A stretch of DNA of 64,000 bases, taken from the NCBI GenBank assembly GCA_963920525.1, contig OY986438.1:134012671-134076670 (forward strand), written 5' to 3'. This stretch comes from Dichetophora obliterata. Lineage: Eukaryota > Arthropoda > Insecta > Diptera > Sciomyzidae. Below the pieces are notes generated by a model. It was not told where the DNA came from. It saw only the letters and a program-made list of their open reading frames with translations, and did no database searches. Shown one piece after another: positions 19,036-31,048 of the stretch. The translations under genes were made by a program, and so were the position numbers. How positions within the stretch are numbered: position 1 is the first letter of the stretch; every line of letters starts with the position of its first letter.

Positions 19036-21092
19036 GGTTAGGTTAGGTTAGGTTAAAGTGGCTGCCTCAAATTGAGACGCACTTAGGCCAATAAGGCCCA
19101 TTGTGGTACCACAGGGGTTGATCTCCCTTCTCTATTCAAACCAGCTTGAGCTGTTCACAAAGCTTAGGATTCGGTATATCGATATTTCCGAGAGTTCTTC
19201 GAGGTCTCTGAAAAACCAGTTGTTTAGGTGAAGAAAACGTTTTTGAGCCAGCGCTGGGCAGGTGCAGAGAAGGTGTTCTGTAGATTCCACCTCCTCCTCA
19301 TCTCTACAGCTTCTGCAGAAGTCGTTGTGGGGTATGTTTAATCTTTGAGCGTGCCTGCCAATAAGGCAGTGCCCTGTCAGGATCCCTATCATGGTGCCAA
19401 TGTGATCTCTACTAAGAGATATGAGTTCTTTTGAACGCTTCAGATTGAGTTTGGGCCAGATTTGCCGTGTTATATTACAAGTGTTACCTGCTGACCATCT
19501 TTTGTTGGTGTTAATACAGGATAACTCATGTGTAAGGAGTTTACATGTGGTGAGAGGAATACCAAAGTTTGTCTTGTCTGAAGATAGTTGTTTGGTTGTA
19601 CCTGTGCGAGCGAGTTCATCTGCTCTGCAGTTACCTAGAAAATCCCTATGTCCAGGAATCCAGCATAGGATAATTTTGAGCTGCTCTGCCATCTCGTTTA
19701 GAGATCTGCGGCAGTTGAAAACTGTTTCAGATGTTATTTCAACAGTTCCTAGGGCTTTCAGAGCGGCTTGACTGTCAGAAAGTATGCATATATCCATGGA
19801 AGATATATCATTTTTCTGAAGCCAAGTTAACGCTTCATGTATAGCAACGATTTCAGCTTGAAATACACTGCAATGGTCAGGGAGCCTGAAGGCTATATTG
19901 ATGCTTAATGTTTCTGAGTAGACTCCTCCACCTACTTTGCCATCTAGTTTTGATCCATCCGTAAAGATCTCAATGACATTGTGAGGTGAACGGTTTTCTT
20001 GTTCCCACTCTTCTCGAGAGGGAATGGATACATCGAACTTCCTCTCAAAGAGTAGTTTTTGTGTGATGTAGTCAATGGACCTAGGTAAAGGAGGGAGAAA
20101 TTTTCTGATACAAGAATGTCCTAGTGTACCTTCTTTCCACTGGGAGGTGGCTACTAGGCGGATGGCTGTATTAGCGGCCATCTGTTTAGCTAGGATATCA
20201 AGTGGTGTAAGATGGAGCATTGTGTCTAATGCGTCTGTCGGAGTGGTTCTTAGGGCTCCGCTAATGCACAGTTCAGCTGATCTTTGAACTTTACGGAGAA
20301 GGTTATGGTGAGTCTGTTTTTCGAGTGCATGCCACCAGACAATAGCACCATATAGCAATATTGGCCTTACAACTGCTGTATAAAGCCAGTGAGTAACACT
20401 TGGCTGTAAACCCCATTTGCTACCCACCGCCTTTTTGCAAGAGTATAGGGCAATGTTCGCTTTTTTGGCTCTTTCGAGCAGATTGGGCTTCCAGTTTAGT
20501 TTCCTATCTAGTATAAGGCCCAGGTACTTTGCTTGATCTGAGAAGATAAGACTTGTATTTCCCAGTTTTGGAGGGCTAATTTGAGGTACATTGTGTTTTC
20601 TTGTGAAAACTACTAACTCAGTCTTATTAGGATTAACGCTGAGCCCACAGCTGATAGTCCAGTTGACAAGAGTATTTAGGCAGTTTTGCATAATGTCTCG
20701 GAGAGTAGATATATATTTTCCAGAGGTAACAATAGCAACGTCATCGGCATAAGCTATCACCCTGCACCCCTCTAGTTCTAGTTTGCCTAGCAGTTCATTC
20801 ACTGCTAAATTCCAGAGTAGAGGCGATAGAACCTCTTGGTACAGATCTTAGCGTGGATGCCGCTCCAAATTTTGCACTTATAATCCTGCCAACTAGCATT
20901 TGGTTTATGAGTGCTATCAGCGCGGCATCCACCCCAAGCTCCGTCAGCGCACTGATGATGGCCCCTGCCTCGACGTTATTAAAGGCTCCTTCTATATCAA
21001 TAAAAGCTATCATTGTATATTCCTTCAGATAGAGGGATTTTTCAATGATGGAGATTATGGAGTGGAGAGCTGTTTCCACTGATTTGCCTTTG
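19036..21092 (-). mobile_element. 5'-truncated LINE with RT and RNase H
   Basis: It is flanked by a perfect 13-bp duplication, gaggcaatgaata (19023-19035 and 21093-21105). In element sense the 3' end is not poly-A but about four copies of TAACC, which on the plus strand reads (GGTTA)n. It is truncated upstream of the RT palm. Confidence 0.9.
19132..21079 (-). pseudogene. LINE polyprotein: RT plus RNase H, one frameshift
   Basis: The upstream frame (20795-21079) carries AFIDIEGAFNNVEAGAII, the RT block with the first catalytic Asp, and ends near VPRGSIA. The downstream frame (19132-20802) begins around NELLGKLELEG and has catalytic YADD. It continues with the thumb (LYTAVVRPILLYGAIVWW) and RNase H with Asp282, Glu317, Asp343 and Asp395 (numbered in the 556-codon frame: EIFTDGSK, FQAEIVAIHEAL, ILSDSQAAL, CRADELA). 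A C-terminal CCHC-type motif CRSCRDEEEVESTEHLLC follows. The two frames meet at a small deletion near 20835 in the PQGxxLSPLLW block. An RNase H domain narrows it to I/LOA/R1-like clades; I cannot choose. One lesion plus 5' truncation makes it dead. Confidence 0.9.
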
Positions 21093-22190
21093 GAGGCAAT
21101 GAATAACGGAACGGAATTTTATTTCTCTACAAAACAGAAGTAAATTAGGAAATATTCATAAAAAAAATATTGATATTAAAACGTGCCACAAGTGATTTTA
21201 AAGTTTAAAATCTGATTAATTTGGGCAAAAGCTGTCCTTTTTTAAAAAAATTTGAAGAAGCTTGGTAAGCATCACGTTCTTATTAATTAATTTTTCTTCA
21301 AAATGAGTTATTAAACATGAAAATTTGATAAAAACTGTTAGAGTTGTAATATATTAATCTTCGAAAAAAATCGCGAAAATCCAAATTAGACGATTTTTCA
21401 ATAAAATGCATTAGTAATATTTTTTTAACTTGATTTTTTTAAATAATCCTTAAAGTGGCATTGATAAGTCTTAGGAACTAGACTTCTTTCAAAAATATTG
21501 AAAGTGGATTTTCTGGCATACCAAACACACAAAAAAAAAATCATAACGGAATCGGAAGAAAGTTAAACATATTTTTTTGAGATTTATTAAAATAATTTTA
21601 AATGAGAACTATATGTTTTTGGATTTTGTATGATTTTTATTTTGTTTAGCGACTTTTCATACGTCCTTGCGGCTGCAAAAGGGTCTCTTCTAAAAAAAGT
21701 TTTTAAAGCGCTACTTACAACTACTTTGAACAACTACTACTTTCCCTGCTTTGAAGCCTAAAATACCTTTTTTCAAAATATTTTGCTACTAAAAATAATA
21801 GATTGATATTAAAATTAAGTCATGGCCACGACACATTTTACATGCATGGTAACACGGTCAAGGTGGCATACTTTTTCAAACCTAGAGCGCCGATTGTAGT
21901 AAATCCACCTCTGGGCCGACCATTTGACAAAATCGTTTAAATGTCCATTCCATGCTGAGCATAAATCCGTATATAGCAAGAAAATTCTTTTTTTTTTCAG
22001 TTATAAAAGATGCTTTTTCACAACAAAAAGCTAAATAGACAGTTCTCATATAATATTTTATCTAATATTGAACTATTTTTTTTAATAAACATGTCGTTTA
22101 TACATTTAATAATTTTTTCAAAGAGGTTGGGGGTCACAAAAAATTCTTGCCCCGAGCCCCTCACGGGCTCTGAAAGGCCCTGAATAGAAC

Positions 22191-22491
22191 CTTCGTATAC
22201 ATTTGACTCCTCTAAGGATCACCTCAAGGGTAATAACATCTTTGAACTGTTTTCGGAAATTTTCTTCATTTATTGAGTTTTTGGTACAGGTCCCAAAAGG
22301 CTGACTGAAATTGGTGAATATGTTTGTAAGAAATTTTGGTAGGAATAATAATAGAGCCAGCTCAGGCATTTACCACTTGATGTTAATTCGTGAGAGATAT
22401 AAATCCGTTGGAATAAATTTTTGAAAGCAATTCTTCCAGTGAAGCTTCGAAATGACAAAGTTTGTGTTAATTTTCATGCTATATTAGTAAA
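22191..22491. other. Short spacer, nothing recognised
   Basis: AT-rich, with only short frames of no recognisable product. Confidence 0.4.
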
Positions 22492-23089
22492 TCTATATAT
22501 ATAAAAATGGATGTATGTATGTGGGTATGTGGGTATGTGGGTATGTGGCTATATCACGTATAGACTCCAAAACCGCTCAACCGGTCTTTATGAAATTTTC
22601 AGGGAAAATAAAGCCACATCTTGAGAGTGTTCCTGTGAGGTTTTATAACGATTGAAGAAAGGGGCGTGGTACCTCCCATACAAGCCAAATTTGCTCCATC
22701 GATCACAAACAAAAAAAAAGAAAAATATTTCACGGTTTCAATCGTAAAAAACTAAGATTTGGTGATTTTGTTCAGATAGTTACTGTCGGTAAATGTACAA
22801 AAAATGGGCGTGGTCGTTATATAAATACGCCCACTTTTTCGAAATCATGGCAATTCCGGAGTTCTGCACATTTTTACAGTGAAACTTGCTGTTTAGGTAC
22901 GAACACAATTTATAAATGTTTTCACGCCCACTTTTAACGCCCACAAATCAATATCTATATATATATAAAGCAAAACGATGTGTGTCTGGTAGTGTGATGT
23001 CTATAGACTCCAAAACTACTGAACCGATTGACCTGGAATTTTGGCAGTCGATTTGTTTCAGGTACGAGATGGTTGAGGAAAAAAATTTG

Positions 23090-24660
23090 CCACACCCCCC
23101 TTTTACCGCCCCCAAATCAATAAAAATGTTACATTTCAGTTGGTTTGGGTCGTATATGGCTAAAATTTTGTAATTTAGTATGTACGGTTACTGTCGACAA
23201 CTGTCCTAAAAATGGGTTTCCACGCCCCCTTTTACCGCCCACAAATAAATGAAAATGGTTTATTTCAGACGGTTTTGGTCGTATAAACCTAAATTTGGTA
23301 CTTTGGTTTGTGAAGTTACTGACAGTAACTGTACGAAAAATTGGTTTCCACGCCCCCTTTTGCGCCCACAAATCAGTGAAAATGCTATATTTCATGCAGT
23401 CTTGGCCGTATGAGACTAACATATGATACTTAGGTTTGTATGGTTACTTTCGGCAATTGTACTAAAAAAGGGCGTCATCGCTATATAGCCACACCCACTT
23501 TTTAAGAAACCATCAAAATTGACTACTGGGTCGATTGAGCTAAATGTTGGCTTAGTTTGTACGGTTACTGTTAGCAACTGTACTAAAAATTGATCTCCAC
23601 GCCCCCCTTTTACCGCCCACAAACCAATGAAAACGTTTTATTTCAACGGTTTGGGTCGTATTAGACAAAAATTTTGTAATTCAGTACATATGGTTACTCT
23701 CGGCAAGTGCACTATCAATAGGCCTGCCCTACTTTAGTTAAACTCACTTTTCGAGGAGTTAGCGTCCAGTGAAGTAAAGTGCGCCAGGCTTTCCCTAAAT
23801 TGTGCTGAAATTTGGGCAGTCGATTTGTTTCGATTACGAGATGGCTCAAGGGAAATATTTTACCGCACCCCTTTTTACCGCTTGCAAAACAACAAAAATG
23901 CTATATTTCGCACGGTTTTGATCGTATTAGACTAAAATGTGGTTATTTAGTGCACATGGCTACTTTCGGCAGCTATACTGAAAATGGTGAATATATTTGA
24001 CATTTCTTGACATTTTCGTATATGGCAGTAAGGCGGTCTGTGGCAGAACAACGTTTGCCGAGGTGATAGATTGTTCCTGTGAGGTTTGGTAACGTTTGGA
24101 CGAGTGGGCGTGGTTCCTCCCATACAAGCCAAATTTGCGCTATCGACCACAAACCAAATAAGGGATATATATCAGACGGTTTCGATCGTAAAAACTAAGA
24201 TATTATCATTTTGTTCAGATGGTAACTGTCAGTAACTGTACAAAAATCACTTTTTCGTCGCAATTTATATACGCCCACTTTTTCGAAATCATGGCAATTC
24301 CGGAGTTCTACACATTTTTATACTGAAACTTGCTGTGTAGGTGCTCCAAGAGGCAGTCACGATACATAAATGTTTTCACGCCCACTTTTAGCGCCCACAA
24401 ATCAATATCTGTACATATAAAAATGAATCATGATTTGTTCGGATGCTTAAAACTTGAAAACGACTAGACCAAATAGGATACTTCCTTCTACTGGTTTGTT
24501 CGTAACTGCTACGCAAAGGTTTAGGAAAAAAGTAATGCCACACCCCTTTTATCGCCCACAAATCAATAAAAATGCTATATTTAAGAAGGTTTTGGTCGTA
24601 TTAAATTAAAATTTGGTAAATAAGTTCTTATGATGACTGTCACTAACTTTAATAAAAACG
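23090..24660. repeat. ~130-bp modules with TTTACCGCCCACAAATCAAT
   Basis: The block TTTACCGCCCACAAATCAAT followed by a TATTTC-CGGTTTTGGTCGTAT segment recurs near 23101, 23231, 23359, 23607, 23873 and 24546. The first three are spaced about 130 bp. Copies are diverged, with CACGCCC boxes between them. Confidence 0.75.
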
Positions 24661-24879
24661 GGCGTTTTTCTTCAAAACTTCATCTACGCCTACTTTTGGA
24701 AATATCACAATACTCCGATACTATTGGTCCGATTGAGCTCAAATTTTGTAAGTGGCTTTGCTTTGAGTACGAGATGGTTTAAGAAGAAATGCCACACCTT
24801 CTTTTACCTCCCATTAATATAAAAACAATTTGTGTTATCGAATAGCGTTATGGGTTGCACAGCTTAGAAATTCGGTATT

Positions 24880-25660
24880 CGACCACAATTTAGACGTACC
24901 GTTTCAGTGATGAAATTTTATGGGAGTTGGACAAGGGGGAGGGGCACCTCTCATACAATCCAAATTGGTGATATCGAATAGCTTTGAATTTATAGGAATT
25001 CAGCTTTGGAATTCAGTTTTTGACCTCAATTTACACATGCAGTTTCAATGATTTTTTTTTTATGGGCGTTGGACAGGGAGGCCTGACATCTCCCTTACAT
25101 CCCAAATTTGCAATATCGAATTGCTTTGAAGTTATAGGTTGACAGCGTAAGAAATCGGTATTCGACCTAAATTTATACATGCACTTTCATTTCTTACATT
25201 TTATGGGCGTAGGGAAAAGGGGAGTGACACTTCCCATACAACCCAACTTTGTGCTATCAAATAGCTTTAGAGTTATAGGTCGCACAGCATCGGAATTCAG
25301 TATTTGACCAAAATTTACGCATGAAGATTTACTGATAAAATTTTTTAGAGTTTGTCGGGGGGCGTGGCACCTCCCATACAACCCAAATTTGTGTTATCGA
25401 ATATATTTGGAGTTATATGTCGCACAGTTTTGGTATTCGGTATTCGACCTCCATGTACACATGCAGTTTAATTGATTACATTCTATGAGGGGTGATCAAG
25501 AGGGCGTGGCACTTCCTATACAACCCAAAATTGTTATATCGAATAGCTTTGTGGATATAGGTCGCACAGTCTCGGAATTCAGTATTTGACCTCAATTTAG
25601 ACATGCTGTTTAACTGATAACATTTTATGGGCGTTTGAATAGGGAGAGTGGCAGCAACGC
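24880..25660. repeat. ~145-bp modules with GGGCGTGGCACCTCCCATACA
   Basis: The unit has TTTTATGGGCGT, then a GTGGCACCTCCCATACAAC block, then ATATCGAATAGCTTTGGAG and GTCGCACAGC. Five to six diverged copies run up to the Helitron end. A separate set of the same modules is at 44360-45017. Confidence 0.75.
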
Positions 25661-25676
25661 GCCGGGTTTCACCTAG

Positions 25677-26748
25677 TGGCTTATGTTTGTGTTCAAGTAC
25701 ACAAACTTCACCGCTTCAAAAATGGTTAGTGTTCATTTTTGTTCTCTATTTTACAAACAGTTGGTAGATTTTCAATCACAGGCGATACTAGTATCTTTAC
25801 ATCCTTGAGATCGATTGTTATCATTGTTCTTACTTAACATAGAGCTACTTAATTACCACGCAAATATTAAAAAAATTTTAAAAATTAGACTTTTTCATTT
25901 TTTTTTTTTCGTACAAATCTTACGGAACGCCAGTTTGGAAATGCTTATATTTTAAAATTTAGTTATTTTAAAAAACGCGTACTGCACGAAGTCGCGTTAT
26001 TTAAAAAAAGTGTTCGTCTCGAATCGAACAAGACAAATCTGAAACGGATTCGTATATGAAGGCCGTTCCAAGTTCTATACAAATCGGAAAATGTGGAAAA
26101 AGCTATTCGTGTTTTTGAGAGGAATTGAATACAAATCCGTAACCGAAATGCAACCTGTTTCGAATAAAATATACGAAGAAGCAATTTCATCTCGGATTCG
26201 AAACGGATACGTATGGCACACTGGGTACGTATGTATCATATGTAGCTACACACATAATAATGTTTATGTGTATATACAAAACCACACTCAACCACAGACG
26301 CAGGCAGCCAAACTCATGGTTCTCATTGAATGTGTTGAAGGTAATGTTGAAAGTGAAAACAACAAAAACAACAACAAAATCAACAACTACAAAAACATCA
26401 CATAAAAACCGAATAAAATCATTACCATTCCTTGTGAATTGCCAGCGTACAAAAAGCAACCGGTTTAAGCTTTTTAGAAAATGAAAATGAAACTAAAATT
26501 GAATAGAAACTGAAAAACGCTGGATGCTGTGCTTAATGTGTTGGAAATTATATTGAAATTGTTTGTATGAGCGTTTTTGGATTGAAACATGTGTGTGAGT
26601 GTTGAGTTGGCTTTGATATCTATGTGATATCTGTGTGGGGATGATATCTGTATATGTGTTTAAACTTTAAGGTTATATTCACGGTATTACAGAATAGTTG
26701 AAGCGTTCGAGAAAAATAGTTCAGTGGGCCAATGGAAAAGTAGGAGGG
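25677..26748. other. Intergenic stretch with CAACAAC runs
   Basis: AT-rich sequence with CAACAAAAACAACAAC at 26356-26400 and several short frames (for example 26187-26459, minus) that look like composition artefacts. No TE termini could be paired with confidence. Confidence 0.4.
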
Positions 26749-26756
26749 ATTGCTTT

Positions 26757-27596
26757 CAAGCGCTTCGGAAGCTAATTTCATCTGGGGGGAGCAGTACAAA
26801 TGGGGGTGAAAAAAAAAATAAGAAAAATTTCTTAAAAGAAACATGAATATGAATAAGCAAATTTTTTATTTAAGTTTCAAAAAAAATATATAAAACTAAA
26901 TAAAAAAATACTACAATTTTATTAATTTAAGGTTTTTCCAATTTCGATATTAGAGATAATTTTTTAAAAGATCTTTCATATGGTAATAGAAAATATAAGA
27001 AATAATTGTTGCTTTTTTAAAGCAAGATTAGGTATACATGGTTTATATGCAATGAGGTACAAAATGTTATATCAATTTAAATTTTTCCAGAATGTTTCTT
27101 TCTGTCCTTGCGAGAAACAAACTCGTTCACCACCTCCATCGAATTCAATTCTTCAGTCTTATCTTTGTGAATGTGTATAAGTGCCGCATGAGTGAGTCGT
27201 TTCTGTGTCATAGTTGCTCGAAGATACGTTTTAAGTTGTCTTAGTGCACTAAACTAACGCTCAGATGAAGCTGCTGATGCAGGCATAGTCAAAACCAATG
27301 CAACAAGTTTTTCAACTTCATTTAATAGTTTTTTCAGTATATTCGAATTTTTTTCAAATTGGAATTGCAGTAGAAACTCTGCATTTTGTTCTGTCTTTTT
27401 GCAAGCACAGAGAAAGAAAATGGTATCCGAAAGCATGCTTATAAAGAAGAGAGAAAGAAGAGCAAAATATATAATCGTTGCAAAAAAAACTGATATTTTG
27501 AATAGTTTTTGAAGTTTTCTTTTTAAATTGTTTATCTAGCTAAATAAGCTGGGGGGGAGGCAACTGCCCCCTTTACCCCTGATTGCTACGCTAATG
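26757..27596 (-). mobile_element. hAT element, internally deleted copy
   Basis: It is flanked by perfect 8-bp duplications attgcttt (26749-26756 and 27597-27604). The left end is CAAGCGCTTCGGAAGC and the right end is GATTGCTACGCTAATG. Subterminal G/C runs (GGGGGGAGCAG; GGGGGGAGGCAACTGCCCCC) match the second copy at 29133-31398. The minus strand retains part of the hAT C-terminal dimerisation domain (27120-27300: PASAASSE..SALRQLKTYLRA), now with a stop. It is a deletion derivative of the longer copy. Confidence 0.9.
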
Positions 27597-27604
27597 ATTG
27601 CTTT

Positions 27605-29124
27605 TGAAAAACAAATCACATTTACAAAACCACGGTACAAAAAACTACAAGATTTAAGACTCTAACATATTATATCCGAAAATATATAAAAGTTTTTAAA
27701 GACTTATTTCGCTGAGAAAACAAAAAATCAAAAACGCAAATTTAAAAAAGTTAGTAAAATTAATACTTTTAAAAATAGTTTACGCCATACGAAAATTAGA
27801 ATGCACATTTTTAAAAAGAAAAGTAAGGTAAGTTACCCAAATAAGGCCAACCTAACGGTTTTTACCAGACAGAAGAGAAACGGGTTTTTTTTAAACTTAT
27901 TTTTGCAATTTTGTATTTTCGTTAATTCAATTCTTTATTTAAAAATATGCAAATAAAGCATGAAAAAAGTAAAAAATATATTTAGCTCAGAAGGTTTTAA
28001 AAAAGTCTGATTTTTGCCATATTAGGACCACCATGTCTAAATAAGGCCCGGTTTTAGAAACATAACAAAACAGTCAGAAAATAATAAAATAAGAACACAT
28101 ATTGTTATTACAAATGTTGGTTTACATTTATACTAAACATAAATGCTATTCATAGCTTTTTTTTTATAAAAACTTTTCGAAAAAATACTTTTATTGCCAA
28201 AAGTTCATTTTGATAATTAAAATAAAGTTACTCTGGCTTTTTAAAGAAAATTTTGGTAATTTGCTGACCTTTATAGTTGAGGGCTTTCTTTTTTCTTTTT
28301 TTCTGCCAGGTAGATTTAGGTGTGGACATGAGATCGGAAAAAGAAATCCGGAAAGAAAAATGTTTGGGCCTTTTTAGGCGCTCTCAATATAATTTCATTA
28401 ATCAAGTTTTTCTCGGAATACACCACAGTTAGATTTGATCAATTAACCTTTTTGTTTTCGCTAAAATACCTCTCTTGATTTTTAATTCAAAGCTGGACAT
28501 AGGCAATAGTTAATTCGTAGAATAACGGACTTTTACTGCGTGCACAATATTACATCAACCACGTTGTTTACGCTACCGCTGACTTCGTTCGACTGTCACT
28601 CGCTTCACAGATGCGCAATCGAAGTAATTTTTTCTGCATCGTAATGCAGATATGAACATGTTTAAACGTGCAAAAAATCATTTTGCAGGGAATGCAATAA
28701 ATGTGCGTATTAGAAATCGGGCTTTATTAAGGCTTGGGCCTTATTTGGCGAAAGGACCTTATAAGGAAACGTTTTTAAAACAACTAAGAATGTTTTACTA
28801 TAATATAGTAGGTTAAAATTAATATTTAAAAGAAAAATTTATGCGACACAAAAATGAAAACGCACATTTTAAAAGAGAAAAGTGAAGTTTAACCATGACA
28901 TAATAAAATGATAACATAAATGGAATTCAAGTGGGAGGGGGGTGTTGGTTTCACATACTTTGCTATAAAATACTTGTTAATAACGAATTGTTTGTTATAT
29001 CTGTTTTGTTGACTTATGTATTTGATATTTGTTCAGAAAATAAAGTATTTTTTATTCTCGATTTCATCACTCAAACTGCCTGTAAGAAAATAATGAAAGA
29101 GTTTGAGTTGGAGTTGGAGCATTT
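27605..29124. repeat. Repeat region with AAATAAGGCC motifs and flanking direct repeat
   Basis: CCAAATAAGGCC occurs at 27837-27848 and inverted at 28737-28748, with a further AAATAAGGCCC near 28039. About 80 bp at 27755-27838 (ATGCACATTTTTAAAAAGAAAAGT) is repeated imperfectly at 28812-28896. This may be an old element with terminal repeats. No coding sequence was recognised before 29037. Confidence 0.4.
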
Positions 29125-29947
29125 GCTGCCACCAAGCGCGTCGGAAGCTAATTTCATCTGGGGGACAGTACAAATAAGGGGGCAGTACAAATGGTGGTGC
29201 AAAAAAAGTTCACAAAAATTTCTTCAAAGAAACATGAATGTAAATAAACAAATTTTTTATTTTAGTTTAAAATAAAAAAAAATATAAAAATATATAAAAA
29301 ATATTAAAATTTCATTATTTTTAAAAGTTCTTCCAATTTCAATATTAGAGATCAAGGATCTTTCATATGGTAATATGGAAATATAAGAAATAATGGTTGC
29401 TTTTATAAAGCAAGACTAGGCATATCTTTACATGGTTGAAATGCAATAAGGTACGAGAAGTTATATCAATTTAAATTATTCCAAAATGTTTCCTTCTGTC
29501 CTTGCGAGAAACAAACTCTTTCACCACCTCCATCGAATTCAATTCTTCGGTTTTATCTTTGTGAATGTGTATAAGTGCTGCATGAGTGAGTCGTTTCTGT
29601 ATCATAGTTGCTCGAAGATACGTCTTAAGTCGTCTTAGTGCACTAAAAGAACGCTCAGATGAAGCTGCTGATGCAGGCACAGTCAAAAGCAAAGCAATAA
29701 GTTTTTCAACTTCATTTAATAGTTTTTTTACAGTATCCGAATTTTTCGCAAATTGGGATACAATGCCACTACAATTTCAAGGTGTTTGGCCAGGCAATTG
29801 CTTCAGCAATTTCATCTGCATAAAGATCTAGTTTTGTTTTTAGATTTTGTTCTGAAGGCACTTTTCCGTTGAAGGCTTCGATTACAATATTTTCCAACGA
29901 TTCCAGAGTGTCAAGATCTGCTTAAATGTACAATAAGATTTACAAAG

Positions 29948-30026
29948 TGCCAGTTTACACTAGCTTCACTCAACCGACTCACCGAATGTTAAATCAAAGT
30001 GAATCGGTTGAGTGAAGCTGGTATGA
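29948..30026. repeat. Hairpin of ~22-bp arms
   Basis: AGCTTCACTCAACCGACTCAC pairs with the inverse of GTGAATCGGTTGAGTGAAGCT with one or two mismatches around a 16-nt loop. This is a likely foldback remnant. Confidence 0.6.
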
Positions 30027-30518
30027 ATAAAAAAAAAGTCAAATATCAACCTGTTTGATCGAATCTAGCCGTTATCTCATTTGAGAGAAGATCAAAAATT
30101 TCGAAATAATCTTTTCGTAGCCGATCATATAATGGTAACTATACTGAAGGAACCGGATTTGATGTTTGTTCAAAGCGTCGAGGTGGATTTTCATCAGCTT
30201 ATTCACAGTAGGGGCTTTCGCATGGTCCAAAACATTGGACCAACATGGCAGATTGTACAACATGTAGTACCATGCGTAAGCTAAAACGGCAGTCGAAATT
30301 TTTGGTTTTTTTCTGCCGATTGTACAATATTGTACAATTATGTAAAATTACTGCTCAATTGTTAGGGCATCTTAAAGTTGCTTAGCTATTAGCCGGATGT
30401 GTTCTGCTTGAGAGCTTGCAAGTAATGATGTTGCTTTACAAGTTGGATCGTTCCAACGCTCAATCAAATAGTCCCATTAGTTTTCCATCTAACTTATCGT
30501 ACAACATGTCGTCCAATA

Positions 30519-31048
30519 AGTGCTGTTTACATTTCAAACCGCTCATCAAATCATTTGTCAAATCGTTTGACCACAGAAGTGTTCTGACTCTTCAAATTTT
30601 TCGTCAAATTTCATTTTATCTTGAACACCGAAGTAAGCACATCGCGATGACGGAAAAATTTTAATACCTTTTGTTATTAAAATCGTATTGGAAGAAGAAG
30701 AAATTTTTTTATAAATTATTATAAATTGTTTGCAACAGTTATTTATTATTATTTTGATATTATTTTCTTCCGCTCCTTCTTTTGCCGCGATGTGCACAGG
30801 TTTAAAACTTTTTTGAACTGACAAAATCGTACTAAACGATTTGACGAGTGTTCACACTGGTCAAATCGTTCGGCAAATCAGCAGAAAAATCAAAAAATTT
30901 TGATTTTCATCAAACGATTTGACCAACGATTTGATAAGTGTTCACACTCGTCAAATCGCCATCAAATCCATACAAATTCTGTTGGCCAAATCAATTGTCA
31001 AATCATTTGATGATCGATTTGATGGCGGTTTGAAATGTGAACAGCCCT
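30519..31048. mobile_element. MITE with long inverted ends and CAAATCGTTTGA boxes
   Basis: The left end GCTGTTTACATTTCAAACCG is the inverse of the right end CGGTTTGAAATGTGAACAGC (one mismatch). Subterminal boxes of CAAATCGTTTGA or close variants occur repeatedly on both sides, arranged like transposase-binding sites. It has no ORF. Confidence 0.7.

Larger units (their letters stand above)
18478..22182. mobile_element. hAT-like DNA transposon relic with a nested LINE
   Basis: The termini CAGGCCCTATCAGAG (left) and the inverse of CTCTGAAAGGCCCTG (right) match at 13 of 15 positions. Perfect 8-bp duplications, aatagaac, lie at 18470-18477 and 22183-22190. Inside, about 18722-18785 encodes MDSILYGLRKRYETLEIRFQ, which resembles the core of TTF-type hAT transposases. 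Otherwise it is decayed. A 2.06-kb LINE is inserted at 19036-21092. Without that LINE the element is about 1.64 kb. Confidence 0.85.
22492..25676 (+). mobile_element. Non-autonomous Helitron made of tandem modules
   Basis: The 5' end is TCTATATATATAAAAATGGATG, a form common to insect Helitrons, inserted after A. The 3' end is ...GCGCCGGGTTTCACCTAG followed by T, so the insertion falls between A and T. Two further 5'-like starts (ATCTATATATATATAAAGC near 22951, ATCTGTACATATAAAAATG near 24411) suggest nested or tandem copies. There is no Rep-helicase coding sequence. The pre-CTAG hairpin is weak, so the 3' boundary is less sure than the 5' one. Confidence 0.7.

Noticed and set aside
19036..19056. 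Telomeric TTAGG tract
   Set aside because: Only about four units at the 3' end of a LINE and bounded by its target duplication. It is part of the LINE tail, not a chromosome end.
26699..27657. Coding exon interrupted by the first hAT copy
   Set aside because: Ignoring the hAT gives an open stretch of about 39 codons (QWANGKVGGIAFEKQI...), but a stop lies just upstream, no good acceptor was found and nothing recognisable results. Weaker than the 29037-31579 case.
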